Source: Gammaproteobacteria bacterium
Lineage (GTDB): Bacteria; Pseudomonadota; Gammaproteobacteria; Steroidobacterales; Foliamicaceae
Direction: 5' to 3'
NCBI GenBank assembly: GCA_009845905.1
Contig: VXYS01000003.1
Coordinates: 124,001-188,000 of the forward strand
Length of the DNA stretch: 64,000 bases
Shown: piece after piece, positions 36,606 to 46,629 of the stretch
Position numbering within the stretch: position 1 is the first letter of the stretch
How the letters are laid out: each line of letters starts with the position of its first letter
Position numbers and translations under genes: made by a program
The notes under the pieces: generated by a model
Databases searched by the model: none
What the model saw: the letters and a program-made list of their open reading frames with translations, nothing else
What the model was told of the DNA's origin: nothing

Positions 36606-37325
36606 ATGGTAGAGCAGAGCCTGCGCGATGCTGTGACGACCCTCGACCGGGCTGCCTCCCGCGAGGAGCGGGGATGGCCGCTGGCAGTGCTGGAACGGTC
36701 CGGCATTCACGAGTTTCTGGGAGAGCGGGGCGCGAATCGGGCGGCGGCGCTGTCGCTGCTTCTGTGCGCCGCCGCGTCCCTGCCGGGCGCCGCCGAAGGG
36801 CGCCTGGTATGGGTGCAGACCAGCGCCGCCACGCGCCGCTGGGGGATGCCTTGCGGCGAGGGCCTGAACGCTATCGGGCTGAACCCCCGCAACGTGCTTT
36901 TCGTTGAGCCGGAGAACGAGCGCGAGTTGCTATGGGCGCTGGAGCAGGCGCTGGATTGCCCCGGTCTGCTGGCGGTAGCGGGCTGCCTGCCCGGAGCGGA
37001 GCGGCATTACGGATTTACCGCGTCGCGGCGCCTGTCGTTGCGGGCGCTGCGCAACGGATCGAGAATCTTTCTGGCGCGCGGCGCCCGGATTCGTGAGGCC
37101 ACCTCCGCGCAGACCCGCTGGCGGGTGGAGCCGGCGTCCAGCGCGCCTTCCGGACTCGCCTGGCGCGGCTTTGAACTGCCCGGCGCGCGAAGCTGGCGCC
37201 TGGGGCTGGAGCGGGCCCCCGGCTGGACGCCCGGCGCCTGGAACATCGAATGGAGCGAGCATGAGAATCGCCTGCGTCTGGCTGCATCGCCTGCACGAGC
37301 GAACCCCGTCCGGGCCGCCGGCTGA
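36606..37325 (+). CDS. imuA: ImuA, SulA/RecA-like component of the translesion mutasome
   Basis: 239 residues. ImuA proteins are RecA/SulA-like and act with ImuB and DnaE2 in damage-induced mutagenesis. Characteristic blocks are SGIHEFLGERG near the N-terminus, AALSLLLCAAASLPGAAEGRLVWVQ, NPRNVLFVEPENERELLWALEQAL and FTASRRLSLRALRNGSRIFLAR. No usable Walker A motif is visible. The end overlaps imuB by 65 bases. I looked for a LexA operator (CTGTN8ACAG or GAACN7GTTC) in the 36512-36605 region and did not see a good match. Confidence 0.88.
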   Translation: MVEQSLRDAVTTLDRAASREERGWPLAVLERSGIHEFLGERGANRAAALSLLLCAAASLPGAAEGRLVWVQTSAATRRWGMPCGEGLNAIGLNPRNVLFVEPENERELLWALEQALDCPGLLAVAGCLPGAERHYGFTASRRLSLRALRNGSRIFLARGARIREATSAQTRWRVEPASSAPSGLAWRGFELPGARSWRLGLERAPGWTPGAWNIEWSEHENRLRLAASPARANPVRAAG

Positions 37326-38637
37326 GTCCGCGCAGCGATTGCTCGCGGAACGCCTGGCGCGCCTGGCGCATGCCTGCTGGCGTTTCACCCCAAGGATCGC
37401 CCTGGCGCCCGGCGACAGCCTGTTCCTGGACGTTTCCGGCTCCATCGGCCTGTTCGGCGGAGAACGCCGGCTGCTTCGCGAGGTTCTGGCCGAGCTTGAG
37501 GAGCGGGGTGAAGCGGGACGGATCTGCCTCGCGGACACGCCCGGCGCCGCCTGGGCCGGGGCCCGGGCCGCTTCGGGGCCTGTGACCATACTTCCGCCGG
37601 GCAGCGGTCTTGAGCCCATGAGCGCATGGCCGGTCGAGGCGCTGCGGCTGGATGCGGAGGATTGCGGCCTGTTGCGGGAGCTGGGCCTGGACACGATCGG
37701 CGCTCTCGGCGGCATTGCCCCCGGGTCCCTTCAGGCCAGGTTCGGCGCCGGAACGGCCTTGCGCCTGAAGCAGGCCGCAGGCCAGGCTCCCGAACCCCTG
37801 GACTACCTGCCGCCGCCGCGGGAATTCAGGGCGCGGATGGACTTTGAAAGCCCCGTGGTGCTGCGGCAGCCCATTGCCGCGGCGGTTGCCGAACTGGCCG
37901 TTCGGCTTTGCGGTCAACTGGCCGCGGCGGGCATGGGTTCGCGGCGTTTCGAGTTGATCCTGCACCGCTCGGACGGCAAACGCGTGGCGTATGGCCTGCG
38001 CACGGCCCGGCTCATTCAGCCGGCGCCGCAACTGACCGAACTTCTGGACGAAAAGCTGCAGGCGGGCGCGCCGGGCAGGGAGCGCGGAGTGGGCTACGAC
38101 GCGGTCAGCCTGGTTGCCCGCGACGCCGAAGACGTAATGGCCGAACAGGCGGATTGGCTCTCCGGCGCTTCCGCGGGCAACCTCAAGGGCGATTTCGCGC
38201 GCCTGGTGGACCGGCTTTGCAGCCGCCTGGGGGCCGATGCCGTGCGCGTCCCGACGCCGGAAGACAGTTACCTGCCCGAGCGGCGGTGGCGTTTTGTCTC
38301 GGCGCTGGACAGCGCTGCGCCGGAGCATCGATTCGAGGCGCCGCACGAGGTCATGCGCGCCCCGCTGCTGTTGCTGGAGCAGGCCGAGCCCGTGGAGGCT
38401 GCTGCTGCGGAGGCCGGCGGACCGCCGGCCTGGATACGCTGGCGCCGCAAGCGGCTGTCGCTGCGGCGTGCGCAAGGTCCCAGGCGCGTGCTGGCGGAGT
38501 GGTGGCGCAGCGCGGAACGCGGCGGCCGGGAATACTGGCTGGTGGAGGATGAGCAGGGGCGCTCCCTGTGTCTGTACCGTAAACAGCCGACCGCCGATGA
38601 GGCCTCTCGATGGTATGTCCAGGCGTTGGCTGCCTGA
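37261..38637 (+). CDS. imuB: ImuB, Y-family polymerase-like protein
   Basis: 458 residues from ATG 37261 (MRIACVWLHRLHERT), a start that overlaps imuA by 65 bases. ImuB resembles Y-family polymerases (LFLDVSGSIGLFGGERRLL, LAAAGMGSRRFELILHRSDGKR), but members lack catalytic acidic residues and serve as clamp-binding hubs that recruit DnaE2. The N-terminus here has tryptophan and leucine where the first catalytic aspartate of active polymerases sits, in line with an inactive polymerase. The C-terminal part contains WRRKRLSLRRAQGPRRVLAEWW and GREYWLVEDEQGRSLCLYR, typical of ImuB tails. It ends 19 bases before dnaE2. Confidence 0.9.
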   Translation: MRIACVWLHRLHERTPSGPPAESAQRLLAERLARLAHACWRFTPRIALAPGDSLFLDVSGSIGLFGGERRLLREVLAELEERGEAGRICLADTPGAAWAGARAASGPVTILPPGSGLEPMSAWPVEALRLDAEDCGLLRELGLDTIGALGGIAPGSLQARFGAGTALRLKQAAGQAPEPLDYLPPPREFRARMDFESPVVLRQPIAAAVAELAVRLCGQLAAAGMGSRRFELILHRSDGKRVAYGLRTARLIQPAPQLTELLDEKLQAGAPGRERGVGYDAVSLVARDAEDVMAEQADWLSGASAGNLKGDFARLVDRLCSRLGADAVRVPTPEDSYLPERRWRFVSALDSAAPEHRFEAPHEVMRAPLLLLEQAEPVEAAAAEAGGPPAWIRWRRKRLSLRRAQGPRRVLAEWWRSAERGGREYWLVEDEQGRSLCLYRKQPTADEASRWYVQALAA

Positions 38638-38656
38638 GGGCATGGGCCGCTGACCC

Positions 38657-41600
38657 ATGAGGCCGTCCTACGCCGAACTGGCGGCGGCAAGCAACTACTC
38701 TTTTCTTCGCGGCGCCTCACACCCGGCGGAAATGGTCGCCCGGGCCGCCGAATTGGGCCTTGCGGCGATCGGGCTGGCGGATTGCAACAGCGTTGCGGGC
38801 GTGGTTCGGGCCCATGTTGCGGCCCGCGAGGCGGGCATACGCTTCCTGCCCGGGGCGCGTCTTCAGCCCCGCGACGGCCCGGACGTTCTTTGCTATCCCG
38901 GCGACCGCGCGGCCTGGGGACGGCTGTGCCGGCTGCTTACCCTCGGCAAGCGCCGCGCGGCGAAGGGCGAGTGCGATTTCAGTCTCAGGGAACTGTGCGC
39001 GCATGCCGCCGGGCAGGTCCTGCTGGTGGCGCCGCCGCGCACCCCAGCTGACATTCCCGGCCTGTCCCGCCTGGCCAACGCCGGCGCCGAACAGTTGGGT
39101 CTGGCCGCGCCGCTTTGTTTCGACGGACAGGACGCAGGCCGGCTAAAACGGCTTGAGGCCATCGCCGGGCAATGGTCGATTCCGCTGGTCGCCGTGGCGG
39201 ACGCCTGGATGCACGCGCCCGACCGCAAGCAGCTGGCCGACGTGCTGACTTGCGTGCGCGAGGGCGTGACCATCGATACCGCGGGGTTCCGGCTCGACGC
39301 CAATGCCGAACGCCACTTGCGCGGCGCGGAGGAAATGCTGGGCCTCTACGAAGGCTACGAACACGCCGTTGCCCGCAGCCTGGAAATCGCGGAAGGTCTG
39401 TCCTTCAGCCTGGACGAACTGCGCTACGAGTACCCCGAAGAGCAGGTCCCCGAAGGCCATTCGCGCCAGGAATGGCTGGAGCGCCTGACCTGGGAGTCGG
39501 CGGCCGAGCGCTACCCGGAAGGAATTCCCCCGCGGGTCCGGGAGATGGTTACGCGCGAGCTGAAGCTGATCGCCGAACTGGATTACGCCCCGTATTTCCT
39601 GACGATCTACGACCTGGTCCGGCATGCCCGAAAGGAGGACATTCTCTGCCAGGGCCGCGGCAGCGCGGCCAATTCGGCCGTCTGCTTCTGCCTGGGCATC
39701 ACGGCGGTGGACCCCGCGAAGATCGATCTTCTGTTCGAGCGCTTCATTTCCAGCGATCGCGGCGAGCCGCCGGACATCGATGTGGACTTCGAGCACGAGC
39801 GGCGCGAGGAAGTCATTCAATACGTGTATCGGCGCTACGGCAGGGAGCGCGCGGGAATGACCGCCACGGTTATCCACTATCGGCCGCGCAGCGCGCTGCG
39901 CGAGACCGGCAAGGCGCTGGGATTGCCGCAGGCGACGCTGGATGCCCTGGCCGGACGGATCTGGGGCGGGGGCGGCTGGCCCGACGAGGCGCGCCTAAGG
40001 GCTCTCGGCCTGGACCCGGAACACCCGCGGCTGAAGGCGTCGCTGGCCCTGGCCGCGGAGCTGGTCGGGTTTCCGCGGCATCTGTCCCAGCACCCCGGCG
40101 GAATGATCATGACCAGCGGACGGCTGGATGAGGCAGTGCCCATAGCCAATGCCGCGATGGCCGATCGGACCATGATCGAGTGGGACAAGAACGATCTCGA
40201 CGACCTGGGAATGCTCAAGGTGGACGTGCTGGCCCTGGGCATGCTCACCTGTCTGAGGAAGTGCCTGGACCTGCTCGCGCGGCATCATGGCCGGCCGTTG
40301 ACGCTGGCGTCCATACCGGCGGAAGATCCCGAGGTGTACGACATGCTCTGCCGGGCCGACGCCGTGGGCGTGTTTCAGGTTGAGAGCCGGGCGCAGATGA
40401 ACTTTCTTCCGCGCATGCGGCCGCGCTGCTTCTACGACCTGGTCATCGAGGTGGCCATCGTTCGCCCCGGCCCGATACAGGGCGATATGGTCCACCCGTA
40501 TCTGCGCCGCAGGCACGGCAAGGAGCCGGTGGAATATCCGTCGGAGGAACTGCGCAAGGTCCTTGCCAACACGCTGGGCGTGCCGCTGTTCCAGGAGCAG
40601 GCGATGCGGATCGCGGTGGTCGCCGCCGGTTTTACGCCGGCGCAGGCGGATGCCCTGCGCCGCTCCATGGCCACGTTCCGGAACACCGGAACCGTAAAGG
40701 CGTTTCGCGAGAGATTCGTTGCCGGAATGACCGGCCGCGGCTATTCCCCGGAGTTTGCCGAACGCTGCTTCAGCCAGATTGAGGGCTTTGGGGAATACGG
40801 CTTTCCGGAAAGCCACGCAGCCTCGTTTGCGATCCTGGTCTACGCCTCGGCGTGGTTCAAGCGTCACTACCCGGAGGTGTTCGCCTGCGCCCTGCTCAAC
40901 AGCCAGCCGATGGGCTTTTACGCGCCCGCGCAAATCGTGCGCGACGCGCGCGAACACGGCGTGAACGTCCTGCCGGTGGACGTCAACTCGAGCGACGTGG
41001 ACTGCACGCTGACCCCGGACGACGGCGGGCGGCCTGCCCTGAGGCTGGGTCTGCGGCAGGTGCGGGGCCTGGGCGCCGCGGCGGCCGAGCGCCTGGTGGC
41101 GGAGAGGGAAGGCGGCTACGCGGACATTCCTTCACTCAGGCGGCGGGCCGTCCTGGACAAGGGGGCGCTGCGCTGCCTGGCGCGCGCCGACGCCTTCTCT
41201 TCCATGGAATTGACCGGGCGGCGTGCCTTGTGGGAAGTGGAACGGCTGCCGGTCGGCAGGCCCTTGCCGCTGTTTTCCGCCGCCGGCCTGGACGAGTTGC
41301 CGGACGAGGAGTGCGCGCGACTCCCGGTCGAGCCTCCCGGCGAGCGGGTGCTGCGCGACTACGGTGCGCTGGGCCTCAGTCTCAAGGGGCATCCGCTGGC
41401 CTTTGCCCGGACGCAACTGGGAGAACTGGGGTATGGCGCCGCGGCGATGGTGGCGGAAGCCAACCACGGCGATCCGTGCGCCGCCGCCGGGCTGGTCCTG
41501 GTCCGGCAGGCGCCCCAAAGCGCCGAAGGCGTCGTGTTTCTGACGCTGGAAGACGAGACCGGCGTCGTGAACGTCGTGGTCTGGCGCGACGTATTCGAAC

Positions 41601-41788
41601 GCAATCGGGACGTGCTGATGTCGTCCATCCTGCTGGGCGTGCGCGGCGAAGTGCAGCGGGAAAACGACGTCATCCACCTGGTGTCCCGGCGCATGGAAGA
41701 CCTTTCCGACCTGCTGGGCGCGCTGGCGTCCTCGCAGGTCGCGGCGCCGCATACGGCCCGCTTCACCCCGCGCCTGGGCCGGGCCTGA
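38657..41788 (+). CDS. dnaE2: Error-prone DNA polymerase III alpha subunit DnaE2 (ImuC)
   Basis: 1043 residues, shorter than replicative DnaE (about 1160) as expected for DnaE2. The N-terminal PHP domain starts [19 protein letters not shown]; its [14 protein letters not shown] block differs from the ITDE found in many PHP domains. The palm carries the catalytic aspartates in [20 protein letters not shown]. Further conserved blocks are [55 protein letters not shown] and a C-terminal OB domain ([20 protein letters not shown]). With ImuA and ImuB it performs mutagenic translesion synthesis, normally under SOS control. Confidence 0.97.
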   Translation: MRPSYAELAAASNYSFLRGASHPAEMVARAAELGLAAIGLADCNSVAGVVRAHVAAREAGIRFLPGARLQPRDGPDVLCYPGDRAAWGRLCRLLTLGKRRAAKGECDFSLRELCAHAAGQVLLVAPPRTPADIPGLSRLANAGAEQLGLAAPLCFDGQDAGRLKRLEAIAGQWSIPLVAVADAWMHAPDRKQLADVLTCVREGVTIDTAGFRLDANAERHLRGAEEMLGLYEGYEHAVARSLEIAEGLSFSLDELRYEYPEEQVPEGHSRQEWLERLTWESAAERYPEGIPPRVREMVTRELKLIAELDYAPYFLTIYDLVRHARKEDILCQGRGSAANSAVCFCLGITAVDPAKIDLLFERFISSDRGEPPDIDVDFEHERREEVIQYVYRRYGRERAGMTATVIHYRPRSALRETGKALGLPQATLDALAGRIWGGGGWPDEARLRALGLDPEHPRLKASLALAAELVGFPRHLSQHPGGMIMTSGRLDEAVPIANAAMADRTMIEWDKNDLDDLGMLKVDVLALGMLTCLRKCLDLLARHHGRPLTLASIPAEDPEVYDMLCRADAVGVFQVESRAQMNFLPRMRPRCFYDLVIEVAIVRPGPIQGDMVHPYLRRRHGKEPVEYPSEELRKVLANTLGVPLFQEQAMRIAVVAAGFTPAQADALRRSMATFRNTGTVKAFRERFVAGMTGRGYSPEFAERCFSQIEGFGEYGFPESHAASFAILVYASAWFKRHYPEVFACALLNSQPMGFYAPAQIVRDAREHGVNVLPVDVNSSDVDCTLTPDDGGRPALRLGLRQVRGLGAAAAERLVAEREGGYADIPSLRRRAVLDKGALRCLARADAFSSMELTGRRALWEVERLPVGRPLPLFSAAGLDELPDEECARLPVEPPGERVLRDYGALGLSLKGHPLAFARTQLGELGYGAAAMVAEANHGDPCAAAGLVLVRQAPQSAEGVVFLTLEDETGVVNVVVWRDVFERNRDVLMSSILLGVRGEVQRENDVIHLVSRRMEDLSDLLGALASSQVAAPHTARFTPRLGRA

Positions 41789-41814
41789 CGTGGCGGTTGC
41801 GGCACCATCTTTGG

Positions 41815-41820
41815 TACAAT
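41815..41820 (+). promoter_or_regulatory. Possible -10 element of the rpsP operon
   Basis: TGG-TACAAT (hexamer 41815-41820) resembles an extended -10 and lies 41 bases before rpsP ATG 41862, in the only gap between dnaE2 and the ribosomal operon. No good -35 is present 16-18 bases upstream, so this is a weak assignment. Confidence 0.35.
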
Positions 41821-41861
41821 TCGCGGGTTTGGCGAGCGGCCTGGCCGCGGGATCACTTTCA

Positions 41862-42551
41862 ATGGTAGGCATACGGCTATCCCGGCATGGGGCCAAGAAG
41901 CGGCCCTTCTATCACATTGTCGTTACCGACCGGCGCAACAAGCGCAACGGCCGGTTCATCGAGCGGCTGGGTTTCTACAACCCCATAGCGACCGGCGGCG
42001 AGCAGCCCCTGAAGCTGGCCCTGGATCGCGTCGATTACTGGCTGGGACAGGGCGCACAGCCTTCCGAACGTGTGCGGCAACTGATTCGCCGGCGCCGCAT
42101 GGAAGGCGACCTGGCGGCGAAAGCGGCCGAGGAAGCAGCCGCTGCGACGGAGCCCCCGGAGCAAGACGCTGCGGAGGAAGAGGCGGCGGCCGAAGAGGTT
42201 GCGGCGGAGACGGCTCCGGCTGAAGAAGTCGAGGCCGACGAAGCTCCCGCGGAAGAGGCTGTGGCCGAAGAGGCGCCTGCGGAAGAGTCCGCCGTGGAAA
42301 AGACGGCCGAGGCGGACGGCGAACCCGAAGAGAGTGCCGCCGAGGCGGAAGCGGCGAGCGAGGAAACCGCCGAAGAGTCCGCTGCGCCTGCAGAAGCCGA
42401 AGAAACTGCCGCGGCCGAGGCGGAAGGCGAGGGCGAATCCGAACAGGCTGCGGCGGACGACGCAGCAGAACCCGACGAGGCAGCGCCTGATGACGACGGC
42501 GCCGAGGAAGATGGCGAAGACGCCACCGCGACCGAGAAGGACTCCGGCTGA
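41862..42551 (+). CDS. rpsP: Ribosomal protein S16 with very long acidic C-terminal tail
   Basis: 229 residues from ATG 41862 ([20 protein letters not shown]). Residues 1-79 are a complete S16 ([40 protein letters not shown]), a 30S assembly protein normally 80-90 residues long. After [16 protein letters not shown] comes a low-complexity tail of about 145 residues, almost entirely Ala, Glu, Asp, Pro, Ser and Thr in loose [12 protein letters not shown] repeats. Extended S16 tails exist in some proteobacteria, but this one is nearly twice the length of the core. The end overlaps the chosen rimM start by 41 bases. A shorter start at 41790 would add an unrelated hydrophobic leader and is rejected. 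Confidence 0.95.
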   Translation: MVGIRLSRHGAKKRPFYHIVVTDRRNKRNGRFIERLGFYNPIATGGEQPLKLALDRVDYWLGQGAQPSERVRQLIRRRRMEGDLAAKAAEEAAAATEPPEQDAAEEEAAAEEVAAETAPAEEVEADEAPAEEAVAEEAPAEESAVEKTAEADGEPEESAAEAEAASEETAEESAAPAEAEETAAAEAEGEGESEQAAADDAAEPDEAAPDDDGAEEDGEDATATEKDSG

Positions 42552-43080
42552 GCCGGAACCGCCGGAGAACCCAACGCCGGAAGCGAAACTGATTCCCATG
42601 GGCCGGCTGGGCGCCGCCCGGGGACTGCAAGGCTGGCTCAGGGTGAAGTCCTTTGCCGATCCGCCGGAGCAACTTGAGAATTACCGTACCTGGAATCTGC
42701 TCGTGAACGATCAGTGCAGGGAAATGACCTTGCGGCGCTTGCGGATCACGCCCCGGGGCCTGGAATGCCGTCTGGACGGGATAGAGACGCGCGATGCGGC
42801 GGAAGAGCTGCGCGGCGCGGAAATCCGGGTGAAACGCGCGGATTTGCCGCCGGCCGGCGAGAAGGAGTGGTATTGGGCCGACCTGGAGGGTCTGGAAGTG
42901 CGTAACCTCGAGGGCCGGCCCCTGGGCCGGGTGCGCGGCCTGATGGCCACCGGCGCCAACGACGTGCTGATCGTGCAGGGTGAACGCAGGCGGCTGATCC
43001 CCTTCGTGCAGGGCAGCCGGGTACGCGAGGTCGACCTTCAGGCGCGCCGGCTGATCGTGGACTGGGACCCGGCGGATTAG
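42511..43080 (+). CDS. rimM: Ribosome maturation factor RimM
   Basis: RimM binds S19 and helps mature the 30S head. The N-terminal domain is recognised by [22 protein letters not shown], the C-terminal PRC-barrel by [40 protein letters not shown] and [11 protein letters not shown]. The start is uncertain: ATG 42598 would cut into the first strand, so I chose ATG 42511 (189 residues), which lies inside rpsP and directly follows a GAGGAAG sequence; ATG 42490 is also possible. The proline-rich leader this adds (about 25 residues) is translated from the same DNA as the acidic S16 tail in another frame. Order rpsP-rimM-trmD-rplS is conserved in bacteria. Confidence 0.92.
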   Translation: MAKTPPRPRRTPAEPEPPENPTPEAKLIPMGRLGAARGLQGWLRVKSFADPPEQLENYRTWNLLVNDQCREMTLRRLRITPRGLECRLDGIETRDAAEELRGAEIRVKRADLPPAGEKEWYWADLEGLEVRNLEGRPLGRVRGLMATGANDVLIVQGERRRLIPFVQGSRVREVDLQARRLIVDWDPAD

Positions 43081-43118
43081 GGTCTGCGAACAGGTCCCAG
43101 GAGCGCGGCAGGCCCCCG

Positions 43119-43883
43119 ATGCATATCACTACCGTATGCCTGCACCCGGAGATGGTGCTGGACGCCTTCAAGGGCGGCGTTTGCGGCCGGGCGCTGGAAG
43201 CCGGCGTGGCCAGTCTGCGCTGCGTGAACCCGAGGAATTTCGCCGCCGGACCTCATCGCAACGTGGACGACCGCCCCTACGGCGGAGGCCCCGGCATGGT
43301 CCTGAGCCCCGAGCCCCTGCTGGCGGCGGTAAGGGCGGCCCGCGCCAGTGCGCCCGGCGGCGCGCCGGTCATCTTCCTCACTCCGCAGGGCGGGCGCTTT
43401 ACCCAGCGGCGCGCAAGGGAACTGGCGGCCGGCCTCGGCATGGTGCTGGTCGCCGGGCGCTACGAGGGGATCGACGAACGCGTGGTGGAACTGGAAGCCG
43501 ACGAGGAGCTGTCGCTGGGCGATTTCGTCCTGAGCGGCGGCGAACTGGCCGCTTGCGCGGTGATCGATGCGGTGGTGCGGCTGTTGCCCGGGGCGCTGGG
43601 GGACGATCGCTCGGCCGAGGAAGACTCGTTTTCCGTTGGCCTTCTGGATTTTCCGCAGTACACTCGGCCCGCCGTGGTCGAAGGCCGGGCGGCGCCGGAG
43701 GTGTTGCTGAGCGGCGATCACGAGCAGGTGCGGACGTGGCGCCTGAAGCAGTCGCTGGGCCGCACCTGGGCGCGCCGGCCGGAATTGCTCTCCGGGCGGA
43801 CCCTGAATGAACGGGAAAGCCGGCTGCTGGCGGAGTTCCAGGCGGAATACGACATTAAAATACGGGACGCGAAAGATGACTAA
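43119..43883 (+). CDS. trmD: tRNA (guanine37-N1)-methyltransferase TrmD
   Basis: 254 residues, standard size. SPOUT-class enzyme methylating G37 of tRNAs with a preceding G, preventing frameshifts. Motifs: [24 protein letters not shown], the knot strands [17 protein letters not shown] and [22 protein letters not shown], the catalytic-loop area [16 protein letters not shown] and [22 protein letters not shown] 43119 follows a short gap after rimM, and the 3' end overlaps rplS by 8 bases. Confidence 0.97.
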   Translation: MHITTVCLHPEMVLDAFKGGVCGRALEAGVASLRCVNPRNFAAGPHRNVDDRPYGGGPGMVLSPEPLLAAVRAARASAPGGAPVIFLTPQGGRFTQRRARELAAGLGMVLVAGRYEGIDERVVELEADEELSLGDFVLSGGELAACAVIDAVVRLLPGALGDDRSAEEDSFSVGLLDFPQYTRPAVVEGRAAPEVLLSGDHEQVRTWRLKQSLGRTWARRPELLSGRTLNERESRLLAEFQAEYDIKIRDAKDD

Positions 43884-44220
43884 CCTCATTGAACAACTTG
43901 AAGCGGAACAAATCCGCACCGACCTGCCCGATTTTTCTCCGGGAGACACGGTGGTGGTGCAGGTGCGCGTGCGCGAGGGGCAGCGGCAGCGTTTGCAGGC
44001 TTTTGAAGGCGTCGTGATCGCCAAGCGCAACCGGGGACTCAACTCCTCCTTTACCGTGCGCAAGATCTCGCACGGCGAAGGCGTCGAGCGGGTGTTTCAG
44101 ACCCACAGCCCGATGATCGCCGGGGTCAAGGTCAAACGCCGCGGCGACGTGCGGCGCGCCAAGCTCTACTACCTTCGACAGCGGCGCGGGCGGAGCGCGA
44201 GAATTCGCGAGAAGCTATGA
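43876..44220 (+). CDS. rplS: 50S ribosomal protein L19
   Basis: 114 residues from ATG 43876 ([20 protein letters not shown]), which lies inside the end of trmD. Complete family pattern: [53 protein letters not shown] and [22 protein letters not shown]19 sits at the 30S-50S interface. Its TGA overlaps the ATG of a TRAP-transporter lipoprotein gene, so the ribosomal operon continues into transport genes without a gap. Confidence 0.98.
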   Translation: MTNLIEQLEAEQIRTDLPDFSPGDTVVVQVRVREGQRQRLQAFEGVVIAKRNRGLNSSFTVRKISHGEGVERVFQTHSPMIAGVKVKRRGDVRRAKLYYLRQRRGRSARIREKL

Positions 44221-45062
44221 GGCTTAAGGGCCTGGCGCTTGCTGTCGCGGCGATGGGCCTTTCCGGCTGCGGTTCGCTGATTCAATCCGCCACCAGCGGC
44301 CTGACCGAACAACTCGGTGACGCCGTTCTGGGGCACGACGACCCCGAACTCGTTCGCGACGCCACCCCCACGCTGCTGATCCTGATCGACAGCCTGGCCG
44401 GCGAGGATGCCGGCCCCGCGGTCCTGGGTTCCGCCGCGCAGTTGTACGCCGCCTACGGCGTGGTTTTCGTCAACGATCCCGAACGCGCCCACAAGCTGAC
44501 CGAGCGGGCCTACGGTTACGGCCGCAGGGCACTGTGCGCCGCCGACGGGGCTGGATGCGGCGTGCAGGAACTGGGTTTCGAGGAATACGAGGCCCGTATC
44601 GGCGCGTATCCCGCCGCGAAGGCGCAGGCCCTCTATGACTACCTGATCGGCTACCTGTCCTGGATCCAGTCCCGCGGCGACTATGAGGCGCTGGCCCGGC
44701 TTCCGCGGCTGCAGGTGGCGCTGGACCGGCTGCTGGAGGTTGCGCCGGCGGACATTCGCGGGCGCGCGCATATGTACATGGGCATCCTGCAATGCCTGCG
44801 GCCGGCCTCGCTGGGCGGCGAACCGGAAGCGGGCATGCGGAATTTCGAAGAGGCCGTGCGCCTGACCGGGCGCAAGGACCTGAGCGTGCTGGTGGAGTAC
44901 GCAAGAAACTGCGCCCGTTTGCTCTATGATCGCGAACTGCATGACAGGCTGCTTGAAGAGGTGCTCGACGCCCCCGCCGACCAGCCGGGTCTTACGCTGT
45001 TCAACAACCTTGCCAAGGCCGACGCCCGGGAATTGCTGAGTACTGCCGATGATTACTTCTGA
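44217..45062 (+). CDS. TRAP-associated TatT-family lipoprotein
   Basis: 281 residues. The signal peptide ends in the lipobox GLSGC (cysteine about residue 18), so the mature protein is a lipoprotein. The rest is an alpha-helical TPR-like solenoid ([75 protein letters not shown]). It matches the TatT/TRAP-T-associated family, trimeric periplasmic partners of some TRAP substrate-binding proteins. The next gene, a DctP-type binding protein, starts within its last codons, which supports that assignment. It begins in an ATGA overlap with rplS. Confidence 0.88.
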   Translation: MRLKGLALAVAAMGLSGCGSLIQSATSGLTEQLGDAVLGHDDPELVRDATPTLLILIDSLAGEDAGPAVLGSAAQLYAAYGVVFVNDPERAHKLTERAYGYGRRALCAADGAGCGVQELGFEEYEARIGAYPAAKAQALYDYLIGYLSWIQSRGDYEALARLPRLQVALDRLLEVAPADIRGRAHMYMGILQCLRPASLGGEPEAGMRNFEEAVRLTGRKDLSVLVEYARNCARLLYDRELHDRLLEEVLDAPADQPGLTLFNNLAKADARELLSTADDYF

Positions 45063-46074
45063 GTACGTTCCGCTGCGGTCCGCCGCGTTGATCGTGGCCG
45101 CACTGTTGGCGGCCGGTCCGCTTTCGGCGCAGACGCTGAAGATCGCGACCGTTACGCCTGAGGGGTCGGCCTGGATGCGGGACATGCGCGCCGCGGCCGC
45201 GGAAATCCGCGAGCGCACCGGCGGACAGGTGCAGGTGAAGTTCTACGGTGGTGGTACGCAGGGCGACGACCTCAGGGTGCTGCGCAAGATTCGCGTCGGC
45301 CAGTTGCAGGGGGCGGTACTCACTTCAAGCGCACTGGCCGGCAGGTATCCGGACGTGCTTCAGTACGGGCTTCCGCTGTTGTTCCGTTCGCGCGACGAGA
45401 TGCTGTTCGTGCGCGAGCGGTTTGACCCCGTTCTGGCGGACGGCCTGCTCGACAGCGGATACGAGACTTTCGGCTTCGGCAGCCTGGGCTTCGCCCGCAT
45501 CATGTCGGGCAGGAATCCGGTGGTCCGGCTGGAGGACGCGCGCGGGCTGAAGATCTGGGTGCCCGAGGGCGACGACATCGGCCTGCGCTCGATGCGTTCG
45601 GTGGGCCTGGCCCCCGTCCAGCTTCCGATCTCCGACGTGCTGGTCGGGCTGCAGACGGGGTTGGTGGAGGTCATTGTGACGCCGCCTTCGGGCGCCATTC
45701 TGCTGCAATGGCACACACGCCTGCGCTACGTCACGGACTTCCCCGTGGTGTTCGCCTTCGGCTTGCTGGCGATGGACAGGAGGGCTTTCGGTCGGCTGTC
45801 CGAGCCCAACCAGGCGATAGTCCGCCAGGTCTTCGGCGCGCTGGCCGCCCAGCTAGACCGTCGCGACGCCCAGGACAACCTGGAAGCCGGGCAGGCGCTG
45901 AAGAACTCCGGGCTCGAATACCTGGCTCCGACGTCCGACGAGGTTCTCCGCTGGCGCCGGGCCTTCACGCGGATCTACCCCGAACTGGTGCGCGAAGCCG
46001 GAATGTCGCGCGGCATGCACGAGGAAATCGTGCATGCGCTTGACGAATTCCGCGGCGAATCGGGATCCGGCTGA
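45049..46074 (+). CDS. dctP: TRAP transporter substrate-binding protein (DctP family)
   Basis: 341 residues with a signal peptide (ALIVAALLAAGPLSAQ). Periplasmic ligand-binding protein of a tripartite ATP-independent transporter. Recognised by LKIATVTPEGSAWMRDMRAA, VQVKFYGGGTQGDDLRVLRK, VGQLQGAVLTSSALAGRYPD, the hinge block RLEDARGLKIWVPEGDDIGL and GLQTGLVEVIVTPPSGAILL. Ligands of the family are usually carboxylates; here unknown. It overlaps the TatT gene by 14 bases and is followed by the small and large membrane subunits. Confidence 0.94.
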   Translation: MITSEYVPLRSAALIVAALLAAGPLSAQTLKIATVTPEGSAWMRDMRAAAAEIRERTGGQVQVKFYGGGTQGDDLRVLRKIRVGQLQGAVLTSSALAGRYPDVLQYGLPLLFRSRDEMLFVRERFDPVLADGLLDSGYETFGFGSLGFARIMSGRNPVVRLEDARGLKIWVPEGDDIGLRSMRSVGLAPVQLPISDVLVGLQTGLVEVIVTPPSGAILLQWHTRLRYVTDFPVVFAFGLLAMDRRAFGRLSEPNQAIVRQVFGALAAQLDRRDAQDNLEAGQALKNSGLEYLAPTSDEVLRWRRAFTRIYPELVREAGMSRGMHEEIVHALDEFRGESGSG

Positions 46075-46109
46075 TCCACGTGCCGCACCGCCGCTGACGG
46101 GAGTTCCCG

Positions 46110-46625
46110 GTGCCGGACACGGCGGGAAGGATGGCCGGGCGGCTGCTGACCGGCCTGCTGGCCACTTTTCTGGGCGCCATGCTCCTTCTGGCGGCCGCTC
46201 AGATCCTCTGGCGCAACGTCTTCCGCATGTCGATTCCGTACAGCGAGCAGTTGCTGGAATGGCTGGTGCTCTGGATCGCCATGCTGGGCGCGATGGCGGC
46301 CAGCGTCGGCAGCCGCCACATCACGATCGACGCGCTCTCGCAGGTGCTTTCGAAGCCGGCCCGCAGGTGGGCCGGTGTCACCGCGCAGTTCTTCGCACTG
46401 GTCGCTTGCCTGGCGCTGTTCCTGATCTGCGGGTCCTACTGGCTGGACACGATGAGCTATGGCGAAACCACGCTGGGCGGACTGCCGCGATGGGCATTCG
46501 AGGCCATTCTGCCGGTCGCCTTTGCCGTGATGGCGGGCGCCCACCTGGCTCACATGGTTTCGCTGCTACGGCACGGCCGCCTCGCCGGGGGCGCGGAAAC
46601 CGCCGGCCCTCCGACGGCGGACTGA
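46110..46625 (+). CDS. dctQ: TRAP transporter small permease (DctQ family)
   Basis: 171 residues with four hydrophobic helices. The family signature is the second-helix region with SIPYSEQLLEWLVLWIAMLG followed by GSRHITIDALSQVL. The frame opens with GTG 46110 behind a GGGAG sequence; ATG 46131 (MAGRLLTG) is an alternative start that loses only seven residues. It precedes the large permease by 4 bases. Confidence 0.92.
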   Translation: MPDTAGRMAGRLLTGLLATFLGAMLLLAAAQILWRNVFRMSIPYSEQLLEWLVLWIAMLGAMAASVGSRHITIDALSQVLSKPARRWAGVTAQFFALVACLALFLICGSYWLDTMSYGETTLGGLPRWAFEAILPVAFAVMAGAHLAHMVSLLRHGRLAGGAETAGPPTAD

Positions 46626-46629
46626 ACCC

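Noticed and set aside
37015-38658. A 547-codon minus-strand frame opposite imuA/imuB
   Set aside because: The plus-strand genes are recognised mutasome components in conserved order; the antisense product has no motif.
42035-42574. Serine/alanine-rich minus-strand frame opposite the S16 tail
   Set aside because: It is just the complement of GAA/GCC-rich repeats; the S16 frame starts with a complete conserved domain.
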